A stretch of 64,000 nt of DNA from Candidatus Zhuqueibacterota bacterium (GTDB taxonomy: Bacteria > Zhuqueibacterota > Zhuqueibacteria > Residuimicrobiales > Residuimicrobiaceae), in contig CAUJEL010000046.1 in the NCBI GenBank assembly GCA_963169875.1, positions 25,463-89,462 of the forward strand, in the 5' to 3' direction. Below are positions 16,657-26,000 of this stretch, piece by piece. Position 1 is the stretch's first letter, and each line of letters opens with the position of its first letter. The position numbers and the translations under genes are program-made. The notes under the pieces are model-generated. The model was not told the origin of the DNA. It worked only from the letters and a program-made list of their open reading frames with translations, and did no database searches.

Positions 16657-18690
16657 TTATAATCCATACGCCGCGCTGATATCCAGCGGCGGCATCGGGC
16701 CGTGCAGCGGCTTGAGATCCTTGACGTACCAGTCGTACCACGCCAGGGTGCGATGGAGCACATCGATCTGACCGGGCTGACGGCGGTTGCCGTGCCCCTC
16801 GCCCGGATACTGCACCAGGCGCACCGCCGGATGGTCGTTCATTTTGAGGCGGCGGTACAGCTCCATGCTCTGCGAGGGATGGACGCGCGTATCGGCCGCC
16901 CCGCCAAAGATGAGCATCGCGGTCTTGCTCTGGTGCGCCCAGTAGACCGGACTGCGTTTCAGGCTCAAATCCCACATCTCCTCATGCCGTTTGCCCATAT
17001 GCACGTAATAATCTTCGTAGGGGATATCCGTGGTGCCGCCCTTGCTGACCAGGTCGCTGATGCCGACGAACATACACGCTGCGCGAACCAGTTCAGTGTA
17101 ATAGGTGCCGAACCATGCCGCAGCATACCCGCCATAGGAGCCGCCGCCCAGGCCGACGCGTGTGCCATCGACCAGACCCTCCTTCACCAGCGCCTTGATG
17201 CCGTCGGCGACATCGTCGAACTCCACGCCGGCCGGATCGCCGAAACCCGCCAGGGCGAATTCGCCGCCATACCCGGTGCTGGCGCGGTAATTGGGGTAAA
17301 AGACAAAATAGCCGCGTCCCGCCAGCACCTGTCCCGGTTCGCTGTAGCGCGTCAACCAACCGTTGCTATAGTGACTTTCCGGGCCGCCGTGCACCAGCAC
17401 AACCAGGGGATAGGTTTTACCCGCCTCGTATCCAAGCGGGTAGATCAACAGGCCTTCGATACTTTGGCCGTCGCGCGCTCTGTACGAGTAGAGCTTTTGT
17501 TCACCCAGCGTCCTCACCTTGAGCCAGGCATTCAAATCGGTGAGTTGCGTCGTGTTGCCATCTGCTTTAAGCTGGAACAGATTCCCGGGCATGGTGGATG
17601 ATTGACCGGCGAGGATGATCGTGCCATCGGATCCGCCAAAACTTATATCATGGAATACAAATCCAAGCCGGGAGGAGTGAAGCGTACTCTGCCGCTGTGC
17701 GCCGGAGAGATCCACCGAGGCCAGCAGGGTGTGCACGCCTTCGCTGGCGCGGTACCAGATGCGGGCGTCGTCGCGCCAGCCCACCCAGTGAATATGTCCG
17801 CGATAATTCGCCGGCGTCAGATTGACGGTTTTACGGCTGTTCAGATCGATGACAAAGGCCTGGCTCACAGCATGGTCTTTCTGCTCGCGCGCAGCGGCGT
17901 AGGCCAGATGCGTGCCGGCGGGATTGAAACCATAATTCCCGAGTTTCCAGGGTTGGGCGACCAGCGTGGTCATCTGAGCTGTCGCCGCATCGATGAGCAC
18001 GATCTTGCGGAACATGTACTGCTGATCGATGAGATTTTGTGGGCTGACCGAGGCGGCGATACGGGAACCATCGCGGTCGAATTCGAAATCCCAGACCGTC
18101 ATATCCGTACTGATCTGACGCGGCGCATTTTGATCACCGGCCAGATCGAGCAGATAGAGATTGCGATGCTTGAGATTTTCCTCATAAAAAACGAATCCAA
18201 ACCCTTTTTTATCCAGGTTCTTCTCAGCCGCGCTCCTGGGCGTTTCGGCGATGTAACCAATCTGCCGGCCGGATGGGTGCCAGCGATAGTATTGTACAGC
18301 GGTTTCGCTGTTGCTCAGGGGATAAGCTTCTCCGCCGTCCACAGGAATGGCATAAATCTGCGTCACGTTGGCGTTGCCGCGCTTGCCGAGGAACGAGATC
18401 AGCTTTCCGTCCGGGGACCACTGGATCGCCGATAGATTGGTTTTGTCGGTAATGTACCCGCGGCTGTTGCCGGTGGCGCGATCCAGGACGTACAATTCAT
18501 TGTAGGCGCCGCCCGGTTCCTCCTGGGCCGTGCGCATGCTGTTGACGACATAGGCAATGAGAGATCCATCCGGGCTCGTTTCCACTGCGGAGATGTATTG
18601 AACCTGTTGCACATCCGCTGCTGTGAAGGGACTGGCAGCCAAGGCGACACCGGCCAATACGATGAATGCGAAAAAGAAAAACCTGCGCAT
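16657..18690 (-). CDS. S9-family (prolyl oligopeptidase/DPP IV-type) secreted peptidase
   Basis: The protein has 677 aa, with a GGAG site before the ATG and a signal peptide (FFFFAFIVLAGVALAA). Residues 20-400 form a WD40-like beta-propeller with repeated blades (SPDGSLIAYV, WSPDGKLISFLG, YRWHPSGRQIGYI). The C-terminal alpha/beta-hydrolase carries the S9 nucleophile GGGSYGGYA (about 520), the acid in GGAADTRVHP (about 600) and the histidine in GEGHGNRR (about 633). It probably cleaves short peptides in the periplasm. It is monocistronic. Confidence 0.93.
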   Translation of the reverse strand: MRRFFFFAFIVLAGVALAASPFTAADVQQVQYISAVETSPDGSLIAYVVNSMRTAQEEPGGAYNELYVLDRATGNSRGYITDKTNLSAIQWSPDGKLISFLGKRGNANVTQIYAIPVDGGEAYPLSNSETAVQYYRWHPSGRQIGYIAETPRSAAEKNLDKKGFGFVFYEENLKHRNLYLLDLAGDQNAPRQISTDMTVWDFEFDRDGSRIAASVSPQNLIDQQYMFRKIVLIDAATAQMTTLVAQPWKLGNYGFNPAGTHLAYAAAREQKDHAVSQAFVIDLNSRKTVNLTPANYRGHIHWVGWRDDARIWYRASEGVHTLLASVDLSGAQRQSTLHSSRLGFVFHDISFGGSDGTIILAGQSSTMPGNLFQLKADGNTTQLTDLNAWLKVRTLGEQKLYSYRARDGQSIEGLLIYPLGYEAGKTYPLVVLVHGGPESHYSNGWLTRYSEPGQVLAGRGYFVFYPNYRASTGYGGEFALAGFGDPAGVEFDDVADGIKALVKEGLVDGTRVGLGGGSYGGYAAAWFGTYYTELVRAACMFVGISDLVSKGGTTDIPYEDYYVHMGKRHEEMWDLSLKRSPVYWAHQSKTAMLIFGGAADTRVHPSQSMELYRRLKMNDHPAVRLVQYPGEGHGNRRQPGQIDVLHRTLAWYDWYVKDLKPLHGPMPPLDISAAYGL

Positions 18691-18818
18691 GTTTTCTCCA
18701 GTTTTTTATTTTTTATCTGGTTGAGTAAAAACGGGAATGTTAATCAAAATGACATCATTGTGACCACCACTAACCCCATGATGTGAAAATGGAGTACTAT
18801 CACACATTACACACTGAT

Positions 18819-18852
18819 CTCAGACTGCAAAAACAATCAAATGCAGTCTGAG
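18819..18852. repeat. Perfect 11-bp inverted repeat
   Basis: CTCAGACTGCA and TGCAGTCTGAG are separated by 12 nt, between the OsmC stop and the S9 peptidase promoter region. No T-tract follows on the minus strand, so it is either a weak terminator or an operator-like site. Confidence 0.55.
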
Positions 18853-18876
18853 AATCAAGCGGATTTTGCGGGACGG

Positions 18877-19293
18877 TTAAACCAGCGTGGCGGTCAGCTT
18901 TTTCTCCGGGCCGCTCAGCGCCTTGGAGACGGGACAGTTATTTTTTGCGGTCTCGGCGAGTTCCTGAAAGCGGCTCGCGGAAACGCCGGGCACGCGCGCA
19001 GTGCAGCTCAGTTCAATCAGCGTGATGGCCGGGCCTTCGCCGAGATGAACTGCGGCTGTGGCGTGAATGGATTCGGGCACAAACCCCTCTTTGGTCAGCA
19101 GCGCTGACAAAAACATCGAAAAACAGCCGGCCTGGGCCGCGCCGATCAATTCTTCCGGATTGGTTCCTGGGCCCGACTCGAAACGGGATGCGAAGGTGAA
19201 GGGGCCTTCATAGGCACCGCTGCCCAATTTCATGGTGCCGGCGCCCTCTTTGAGACTGCCTTTCCATTCCGCGTTTGCATTTCGTATGGCCAT
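18877..19293 (-). CDS. osmC: OsmC-family peroxiredoxin
   Basis: The protein has 138 aa from the ATG at 19293, chosen because AAGGAG sits 8 nt upstream; the ATG two codons earlier would be only 2 nt away. The two catalytic cysteines of the Ohr/OsmC family are present in QAGCFSMFLS and NNCPVSKAL. The segments GTNPEELIGAA and YEGPFTF match the OsmC subgroup. The enzyme reduces organic hydroperoxides in the cytoplasm using thiols. It is a single gene, with no OhrR regulator nearby. Confidence 0.92.
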   Translation of the reverse strand: MAIRNANAEWKGSLKEGAGTMKLGSGAYEGPFTFASRFESGPGTNPEELIGAAQAGCFSMFLSALLTKEGFVPESIHATAAVHLGEGPAITLIELSCTARVPGVSASRFQELAETAKNNCPVSKALSGPEKKLTATLV

Positions 19294-19399
19294 AATCATT
19301 TCTCCTTATTGCATGTGTGAATGAACTACATTTGCACAATTTAACAGCAAGGAGGCCATTTTTGTTTCCTCTTGAATTTAATATTGGAATTTATTATAT

Positions 19400-21196
19400 A
19401 TGAACATGAAAAAATTCATACGCCTCATTTGTATCGCCATCGCCTTCATGACCATGGCCTCTGCGTGCTGGGCGCAGTTCAAGATTTCCAAACCATCCTC
19501 CGTTTTTCGCACCGAGCTGGCATCCGGTCGCCATCCCTGGTACGGCCAAAATTTCCACAATCAACCGCAAAATTTTCAGTTTGTCATCCTCTGCGACCGC
19601 ACCGGCGGCAACCAGCGCGGCATCTTTGAAGAGACCATCCCCAGGATCAATCAGCTGCGGCCGGAATTTGTCATTTCAATCGGCGATCTCATCGATGGCT
19701 ATACGGAGAACGATTCGCTCATCAATTGGCAGTGGCGCGATCTCGAAACAGCCATCGCCCCCCTGGAAATGCCCCTCTTTATGCTCCCCGGCAACCATGA
19801 CATCAGCAATCCGCGCATGCGCCGGGTCTGGGAAAAACGCTTTGGCACCACCTATTACCATTTCATCTACCGCGATGTGCTCTTTCTCATGATCAACAGC
19901 GAAGATCCGCCTTACGCAACGATGGGGCAGGAGCAGGTGGACTATTTTTCAAAAATCCTTGCGACAAACACGCAGGTGCGCTGGACGCTGGTCTTTCTGC
20001 ATGAGCCGTTATGGACATATGAAAATCCATCCGGCTATGCGCAATTGGACGCGCTGCTGAAAAATCGGCCGCACACGGTCATTGCCGGGCATACGCACCA
20101 GTACCGCAAGACCGAAGCGGATGGCGTGCGCCGTTACATCGTGGCCACCACCGGCGGCGGCAGCGGCAACCGCGGAGCCGAGTTCGGCGAATTTCATCAC
20201 ATCGTCTGGGTCACCATGAGTGATGCCGGCCCGCTTCTGGTCAATCTGGAGGTCAGCGGCATCCTGCCCGATGACATCGTCTCGGACGCAAACTTTACAG
20301 AAGTGCAAACCCTGCGCGACGGCGCATGGATGCAGGTAAAACCCGCTGTCAGCCGGACGCATTCATGGCAGACGCTGGATGCGGAAATCCTGTTTCAGAA
20401 TCCAACCACCACGCCTTTGCACATCCGCGCCGATTGGCCCGCGCAACAGGGCATCCAGTTTACGCCGCAGCAAATCGACACCCTGCTCCCGCCCGGCGGC
20501 AGATGGCCGGCGCGCATCCGCCTCTCCCCGGAAAAAGCGCTGACCACGGACAGCCTTGCTTTTCTCACCCTGGAAGCCACGGGCTCCTTTTCGCAAAAAA
20601 ATTCAGGCGTGCTGACATTGCCGACCAAAAAACGCCTGCTCATGGAAACCCCGCACGCGGTCCCGCAAAAATCGTTCGCCTTGAACCTGGATGGCAGTAC
20701 CGGTGAGTGGCCGGCGCATCTTTGGCACGAATGCGTCCAACCGCAGCAGGTGCAGGAGGAGTGGGATTGGCGCGGCTGCAGCGACGGCCGGTTCGGTTAC
20801 GCCATTACCAAAACAGACTCTTTTCTGTATTTCGCGCTTAAATCTTTCGATGACAAGCAGCTTTTTACAGCAGGCACGCTGCAAAAAAATCAGGATCAGT
20901 TTTACATCGATGTGGAGATGCCCGGCAGAAAGGCAGTACGCCTCAAGGTGGCGCCCGGCATTATCCACAGCGATTCGAGCTTGCAGGTAAAGGGCGCATG
21001 CCTGGCTGCATCCGGCGGTCTCGAAGCCGAACTGCGCCTGCCCCTTCCCGGCTGGCAGGAGATGCGTTTGAATTTTGGCTATATGGATCACGACCAGCCC
21101 TTCAACAACAAACCTTCCATTTTGTGGTGGCGGCCGCTCTGGGACGGAAACTTGGATTACGCCGCATCAGGACGGTTTCACATGGGGAAGGAGTGA
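19400..21196 (+). CDS. Secreted calcineurin-like metallophosphoesterase
   Basis: The protein has 598 aa, with a signal peptide ending about SACWAQ. The metallophosphoesterase motifs are in order at about residues 55-240: LCDRTGG in place of DxH, SIGDLIDG, MLPGNHD, FLHEPLW and IAGHTHQY. The first motif has D but no H, as in several secreted members. The C-terminal ~300 residues are beta-rich and end in a segment resembling a carbohydrate-binding family 9 sandwich (ALNLDGSTGEWP onward). No ribosome-binding site is visible; ATGs at 19400 and 19406 directly follow an AT-rich TTATAT box, so translation may be leaderless. The substrate is unknown. Confidence 0.85.
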   Translation: MNMKKFIRLICIAIAFMTMASACWAQFKISKPSSVFRTELASGRHPWYGQNFHNQPQNFQFVILCDRTGGNQRGIFEETIPRINQLRPEFVISIGDLIDGYTENDSLINWQWRDLETAIAPLEMPLFMLPGNHDISNPRMRRVWEKRFGTTYYHFIYRDVLFLMINSEDPPYATMGQEQVDYFSKILATNTQVRWTLVFLHEPLWTYENPSGYAQLDALLKNRPHTVIAGHTHQYRKTEADGVRRYIVATTGGGSGNRGAEFGEFHHIVWVTMSDAGPLLVNLEVSGILPDDIVSDANFTEVQTLRDGAWMQVKPAVSRTHSWQTLDAEILFQNPTTTPLHIRADWPAQQGIQFTPQQIDTLLPPGGRWPARIRLSPEKALTTDSLAFLTLEATGSFSQKNSGVLTLPTKKRLLMETPHAVPQKSFALNLDGSTGEWPAHLWHECVQPQQVQEEWDWRGCSDGRFGYAITKTDSFLYFALKSFDDKQLFTAGTLQKNQDQFYIDVEMPGRKAVRLKVAPGIIHSDSSLQVKGACLAASGGLEAELRLPLPGWQEMRLNFGYMDHDQPFNNKPSILWWRPLWDGNLDYAASGRFHMGKE

Positions 21197-21244
21197 ACAC
21201 GTAGCCTGCTTTATTCAAATACTTCATACTGAGAAGGTTTACCC

Positions 21245-21407
21245 GGTTCTATTCATTTTTCGCCGAGCGCGCCGAGCTGTTTTTAGAGTGATTATCGAAC
21301 AATTTTTGTCTGATTTTCAACTCAAATAAAAAAGTTGCTATCGATGCTATTTTTACGTTTTTCTTTTCTTTGCGCATCTCTGCATTCCCGGCGGTGCATA
21401 ATTCAGG
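21245..21407 (+). repeat. MITE-like intergenic repeat, copy A
   Basis: About 163 bp, related to copies at 35733 (minus) and 57895 (plus). Shared blocks include GTTCTATTCAT, CGCCGAG, ATTATCGAACAA, AAAGTTGCTA-CGATG-TATTTTTA and a TTTTTCTTTTCTTTGCGC stretch ending in CGGCGGTG...AATTCAGG. The two ends form an imperfect inverted repeat. There is no ORF. The rest of the 384-bp gap (21197-21580) holds nothing else recognised apart from the next gene's ribosome-binding site. Confidence 0.75.
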
Positions 21408-21580
21408 TTAAGCAAGCGAAATAAAGTACTTTTCAAAACCGGCGTGGATTCGTATATTCACTGTAATGCCCAAGCCGGATACAGCGGAGCCAAATGTCGA
21501 ACATTTCTTGACCATTTTATTTTGCGCAAGTGATAACTTTTGACAGCTCATATTCAGCCAATAAACGAGGACCTATTCCA

Positions 21581-22453
21581 ATGAGCATCCCCGGTCTCAC
21601 CCTTATCGCCGAATCGATCAACGATTCAGTCCCATCGACTCATGTCCTGTTTGAGGAAAATAATCTCCAAGGCATCGTGGAGCTGGCGCGATTTCAAGCC
21701 GAGAAAGGCGCGGCGTATATCGATGTCAACGTCGGCTTACGGACACCCGCTTTCATGGCGGAAGTGGTGCAAAAAATCCAGCAGCATATATCGCTGCCGC
21801 TGTCAATCGACACCCCGGATCCGGAAATGGCCGCCGCTGCGCTGGAAGTCTATGACAGGGCGCGCTCCGGTGATCCGATCCCCATTCTCAATTCCATCTC
21901 GGAAGCGCGGCTGGAAATGTTCGACCTGTACCAAAAGCATCCCTTCATCCCGATTCTGCTGGCCACCGAAGGCAAGGATGAATTCGGCGGCATCAAGATG
22001 AACAAAACAGCCGCAGAGACCCACGCCACAGCCAGATCCATCGTCCACATCGCGCGGCAGCGCGTTGAAGGCCTGAGCAATGATAAAATTATCATCGATC
22101 CGGGGATCATGCCGATCGGCAGCGATTCGACCGGGAATTTCAGGAGATTGATGAATGCAATGCAGTTGATCCATCAGGACAGCGATCTGGCGGGCGTGAA
22201 TATGTCCGTGGGATTGAGTAATTTCACGGTGATGCTGCCGCCGCAGAAAGCGGACGGCTCAGCGGTGAAAGGCCCCCTTGAAAGCGCCTTTCTCACCATG
22301 GCCATGCCCCTGGGGTTGAACACGATCGTCGGTTCGGTGAAGCGCAAATATGCGCTGCTGCCGCCCGATCATCCCGCTATGCAATGCCTGACGGATGTGC
22401 TCAATCTGGAGGGCATGGAGATCATCATGCGGGTGATGAGTTATATATCTTAA
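21581..22453 (+). CDS. Pterin-binding methyltransferase (methyltetrahydrofolate:corrinoid type)
   Basis: The protein has 290 aa from MSIPGLTLIAESIND, with GAGGA 9 nt upstream. It is a dihydropteroate-synthase-like TIM barrel: AAYIDVNVGLRTP, LPLSIDTPDPE and DKIIIDPGIMPIGSD supply the pterin-binding residues. NMSVGLSNFTVMLP matches the AcsE/MtgA branch, which moves a methyl group between tetrahydrofolate and a corrinoid protein. It does not resemble true FolP. The next gene encodes a corrinoid protein, so the pair probably forms one methyl-transfer system. No substrate-specific methyltransferase or reductive activator is in the window. Confidence 0.83.
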   Translation: MSIPGLTLIAESINDSVPSTHVLFEENNLQGIVELARFQAEKGAAYIDVNVGLRTPAFMAEVVQKIQQHISLPLSIDTPDPEMAAAALEVYDRARSGDPIPILNSISEARLEMFDLYQKHPFIPILLATEGKDEFGGIKMNKTAAETHATARSIVHIARQRVEGLSNDKIIIDPGIMPIGSDSTGNFRRLMNAMQLIHQDSDLAGVNMSVGLSNFTVMLPPQKADGSAVKGPLESAFLTMAMPLGLNTIVGSVKRKYALLPPDHPAMQCLTDVLNLEGMEIIMRVMSYIS

Positions 22454-22506
22454 ACGACCGGCATTTTTGTTAGCGAATAATATTTCATAAATCTGGGAGT
22501 TCTGTC

Positions 22507-23175
22507 ATGCAAGAGATCACTGAACGGATTGCAACCTGTGTAGAATTGGGCAAAATATCCAAAACCACCCCTTTTCCGCCGCATATGAAAGGCCAGGACG
22601 GCGCCGACGAGATAGCGGCCGAAGCCCTGAAAAACGGCGTCCACCCCGACGCCCTCCTGGCCGGATGCATGCAGGGCATGGAACGCATCGGCAAACAATA
22701 TTCCGAGAATCTGGTGTTTGTGCCCAACTTGCTCATGTCCGCTGCGGCCATGAACGCGGTGATGAAGCACCTGAAACCCTATCTGGAGAGCGGCGCCCTC
22801 AAGCGCAAAGGCACCTTCATCATCGGCACGGTTGCCGGCGATTTGCACGACCTCGGCAAAAATCTGGTCGCCATGACCATCAAGGGCGGGGGATTTGAAG
22901 TGATCGATTTGGGGGTGGACTGTTCGACGGAAAAATTTCTCAATGCCATTGCGCAGCACCCGGATTGCAGCGTCGGTCTCTCGGCTCTGTTGACCACGAC
23001 CCTGATCAATATGGAAAAAAGCGTGCAGGCCATTAAAAAGGCGCATCCGTCGGTCAAGGTGCTCATCGGCGGCGCGCCGGTGACGGATAATTATTGCCGC
23101 CAGATTGGCGCTGATTTTTATTCAGCCAATCCCCAGGGCGCGGTGGAATTTTTGAACAAAAATAAAAACATATAA
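22507..23175 (+). CDS. Corrinoid-binding protein (MtaC/MtbC-like, B12-binding)
   Basis: The protein has 222 aa, with GGGAG before the ATG. The N-terminal ~90 residues form the helical cap (LLAGCMQGMERIGKQYSE, FVPNLLMSAAAMNAVM). The Rossmann domain carries the cobalamin-ligand motif DLHDLGKN (DxHxxG), the serine of SALLTTT and the glycine pair of IGGAPVT, all needed for base-off corrinoid binding. It accepts a methyl group from a substrate or hands it to the pterin methyltransferase encoded 53 bp upstream. It could be part of an O- or N-demethylation or one-carbon route; the substrate is unknown. Confidence 0.9.
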   Translation: MQEITERIATCVELGKISKTTPFPPHMKGQDGADEIAAEALKNGVHPDALLAGCMQGMERIGKQYSENLVFVPNLLMSAAAMNAVMKHLKPYLESGALKRKGTFIIGTVAGDLHDLGKNLVAMTIKGGGFEVIDLGVDCSTEKFLNAIAQHPDCSVGLSALLTTTLINMEKSVQAIKKAHPSVKVLIGGAPVTDNYCRQIGADFYSANPQGAVEFLNKNKNI

Positions 23176-23265
23176 AGCTGTTTCCGCCACCATAATGACC
23201 AAGCCCTCTTTTACAGGTTCATAGAGTGGCCATCTCGAATAAAATATCAACCTGAAAACTGCTTC

Positions 23266-23320
23266 TGCCACCATGATTTCACGGCCGTCTTGCAAGGAGG
23301 CCTGTCATGGTGGCATTTTT
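23266..23320 (+). terminator. Rho-independent terminator of the methyltransferase operon
   Basis: An 11-bp perfect stem (TGCCACCATGA / TCATGGTGGCA) encloses a 28-nt loop and is followed by TTTTT. It closes the corrinoid operon. A partial copy of the left arm (CGCCACCAT) lies at about 23186. Confidence 0.75.
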
Positions 23321-23331
23321 ATGTGCGCTGT

Positions 23332-24474
23332 CTAATCCACTTGACCAGATTGCTTCATCTCCTTATAGATCATCCCCCGCCAATGGTAGGCGTACATGGT
23401 GTCGCCGATGAGCTGCGCCAGCAGCCACGGCGCCTCTTCTTCATACTGAGACGGGTCCATTTGGAACTGATACCGTTTCAAAACACGGGTCACATCGTCT
23501 TTTCCCGAAAGCCACACATTGCCATGGTGGGCAATACACACGATAATATCTCCATTGGGTGCAAGATGGGGATTTTGAAAAACCAGAACGCCGCCCATGG
23601 ATTCATGGGGTTTGGGGAGATAGCCCACTCTTTGCAGCGACTTGTCGATCTCTGTGGAGACAAAAGTGATTTCCTCGAGAAAATGGCCCTTATAATCATA
23701 CTTGCGAATGACAGGATAATAGTCAAAGACGCACCAGATATATTCCGAATTCGCATCGGCCAGGACGTGGTAGGGCAGCCGCCGTGAAAAAGAAAAGACC
23801 AGGGTATCGTCTGCTGTGACAGGGCCGAGATTGCGTAACTCCTGACTCTTGCCGTCGTGCACGGTGATCATATGGAGCAGATCCGCATGCAATGGCGGCG
23901 GATCGCCAGGTTTCTTTTGCAGAATCTCGGGGGCGCAGATCTGACCGGTCTTGGAAGGCGCAAAGAGCAGAACACCATTACAACCTACGGCGAAATTGGG
24001 GCGCTCGAGCATGGTATTAGTGATCGTGCGCAGGTAGTTCAATCCCAGATCATAGACTTTGATGTGGTTGAAAAAATCCGGGATGTAAATCTCGTCGCCT
24101 GCGCGCAAAAGGGTGCGGTGCATGTATTCAAATTTGCCCGGTCCCTCTTTGGCGCCCTGGTACTGTTTGACGAAGCGGCCGTGGGCGTTTAATTGGACAA
24201 TACGGGTGCTGATGTCATCCCATAACAGCAGGGTTGAATCCGGCCCTGGCGTCAGCATGTGAATGCTGCGCACATGCGGCATTTTGCGTTTACCGTCTTT
24301 GACGTGGCGCTGATTGTCATAGATGAGTTGCACGGGAATCTGTTCCGCAGGCAGGGTTTTATCCACCTCTTCGAGATCGATTATGGTGGATTTTTGCGGC
24401 AGGTAATCGGGTGCTGGCTTTTGGCAGGCCAGCGCCAGGGCGACTGCACAAGTAATGATCGTCAACTTGTTCAT
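23332..24474 (-). CDS. Lipoprotein with predicted six-bladed beta-propeller
   Basis: The protein has 380 aa from MNKLTIIT, which follows AGGGAG; the track start is 10 codons earlier without a site. A lipoprotein signal ends ALALAC. The mature protein has repeating units typical of the 6-bladed propeller lipoproteins of FCB bacteria: LLLWDDISTRIVQLNAHGRFVKQY, IYIPDFFNHIKVYDLGLNYL, YIWCVFDYYPVIRKYDYKGHFLEE. Such proteins are of unknown function, possibly ligand-binding at the cell surface. It converges on the corrinoid operon. Confidence 0.75.
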   Translation of the reverse strand: MNKLTIITCAVALALACQKPAPDYLPQKSTIIDLEEVDKTLPAEQIPVQLIYDNQRHVKDGKRKMPHVRSIHMLTPGPDSTLLLWDDISTRIVQLNAHGRFVKQYQGAKEGPGKFEYMHRTLLRAGDEIYIPDFFNHIKVYDLGLNYLRTITNTMLERPNFAVGCNGVLLFAPSKTGQICAPEILQKKPGDPPPLHADLLHMITVHDGKSQELRNLGPVTADDTLVFSFSRRLPYHVLADANSEYIWCVFDYYPVIRKYDYKGHFLEEITFVSTEIDKSLQRVGYLPKPHESMGGVLVFQNPHLAPNGDIIVCIAHHGNVWLSGKDDVTRVLKRYQFQMDPSQYEEEAPWLLAQLIGDTMYAYHWRGMIYKEMKQSGQVD

Positions 24475-24696
24475 AGTACGGACTCCCTTGAAAGTGTGCA
24501 CCAAACTGCGCTCACAAACAGAGGCAGGGCTATCCTCTTCTTATTGATAGCGATTTAGTGCATAAAAATCAAGGGCAAAAATCGCCACTCCTTTCACGTC
24601 GTATGGCAGGAGGGCAGCCGTCAGCAGCAGAGAGTAGAATAAACGCCGCAAAGCCGGCCCCCCCATGCGGCAATCATCGACGAGTGAGGTGACGTT

Positions 24697-25842
24697 CTAT
24701 TTTCTATTTGGATTATAGCGCACCGGTTTACCCTCCACCCGCTCGATCGGATCATTCACATAAACCTTGCCCAGGCCAATGGCGGAAGTGAAAGTGCCTC
24801 CCTTTCTGTCCTCGCTGATCCCGTCCGAATAGCCGAGGTCCACGGGAATTTTCCCGCGCCCGCCCTGGGCATCAATGACAAAGGTCGGACGCAGAAAACC
24901 GGTGGTGGCGCCGCAGAGGTCACGGCAGATTTCTTTTCCCTTGTAAACCTCCGTTCTGAAGTGCCCGGTTCCCTCCACCAAATCCGCGTAGTAGAGATAA
25001 TAGGGTTTGATGCCCATCCGGCCAAGTCCATGCATGAGTTCGCGCATTACATCGGTATCATCGTTGACACCCTTGAGAAGGACGGTCTGATTGCCGATGG
25101 GAATGCCCAAATCCCGCAGGCATTTCACCGCCTGATAACTCTGTTCGGTAATCTCGTTGGGATGATTGAAATGGGTATTGATAAATAATTGCGGTTCCTT
25201 CAACGATTTGGGCGTATGTTTTTTTAACATCTCGATGAATTCTTTATCCTCATATATTTTTTGCGGCCAGACACAGGGAACGCGGCTGCCGATGCGGATG
25301 AGGTCGAGGTGCTTTATTTGCCGTAATCTACCAAGTATATCGTCGAGTTTTTTGCTGCCGAGGAGCAGAGGATCACCGCCGGAAATCAGCACATCGCGGA
25401 TGTCGTCGTGGGTGGCTATGTATTCGATCCCCTTGTTGATCTCGTCCGCGCTGGGATGTTTGTGCTCATCGCCGACCTTGCGTTTTCTCGTGCAGAAGCG
25501 GCAGTACATGGCGCATTCGATGGAAACAAAAAGCAGCACACGATCCGGATAGCGGTGGATGATGGTTCTGGGGCCGCCCAACGGGATGTCACCCTCTTCA
25601 TCCAGCGGATCCTCGGTGAGGTCCATGAAATGCTCGAGTTCAAGGACATCGGGAACAGCCTGTTTCCAGATGCCGTCATTCACTTTTTCAATCAGACTCA
25701 GATAGTACGTGTTTATCCGCATCGGATACTTGGCGATGACATCTCTGAGTCTGGGATCGACTCTGGCTTTTTGACTGGTGAGCCATTTCTCCAGATCTTC
25801 ATAACTCTTGAGCGAATTTTTCAGAATTTCCTTGTAGGCCAT
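24697..25842 (-). CDS. kamA: KamA-family radical SAM aminomutase (probably lysine 2,3-aminomutase)
   Basis: The protein has 381 aa, with AGGAG before the ATG. The radical SAM cluster motif is CAMYCRFCTRKRKVG (CxxxCxxC) near residue 111, followed by ISGGDPLLL. The PLP lysine is expected in DAQGGRGKIPV. In ADLVEGTGHFRT and VIDAQGG, the two aspartates that bind the lysine side chain in clostridial lysine 2,3-aminomutase appear conserved, which favours lysine over glutamate as substrate. The reaction converts L-alpha-lysine to L-beta-lysine, used in lysine fermentation or as the osmolyte N-acetyl-beta-lysine. Neither an acetyltransferase (AblB) nor other fermentation genes are adjacent. Confidence 0.88.
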   Translation of the reverse strand: MAYKEILKNSLKSYEDLEKWLTSQKARVDPRLRDVIAKYPMRINTYYLSLIEKVNDGIWKQAVPDVLELEHFMDLTEDPLDEEGDIPLGGPRTIIHRYPDRVLLFVSIECAMYCRFCTRKRKVGDEHKHPSADEINKGIEYIATHDDIRDVLISGGDPLLLGSKKLDDILGRLRQIKHLDLIRIGSRVPCVWPQKIYEDKEFIEMLKKHTPKSLKEPQLFINTHFNHPNEITEQSYQAVKCLRDLGIPIGNQTVLLKGVNDDTDVMRELMHGLGRMGIKPYYLYYADLVEGTGHFRTEVYKGKEICRDLCGATTGFLRPTFVIDAQGGRGKIPVDLGYSDGISEDRKGGTFTSAIGLGKVYVNDPIERVEGKPVRYNPNRK

Positions 25843-26000
25843 GATCGCTTCTCCTGCTTGAACAACAATGTATGCGTGTATGTTACCCGAAAATGAATAA
25901 CGACCGATTTCTCCCGGTTTTCGAATTCACCCAGGTTGAAATCCCTCTTAATCGTTTAGAATTTCTAAATAACATTACCTGATTGGATAGTTTTCCCCCT

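Noticed and set aside
18877-19293. Ohr rather than OsmC
   Set aside because: The GTNPEELIGAA and YEGPFTF pattern is closer to OsmC; the activity is similar and the distinction does not change the annotation.
21581-22453. Dihydropteroate synthase (folP)
   Set aside because: It lies with a corrinoid protein and has the GLSN segment of methyl-H4F methyltransferases; no other folate genes are near.
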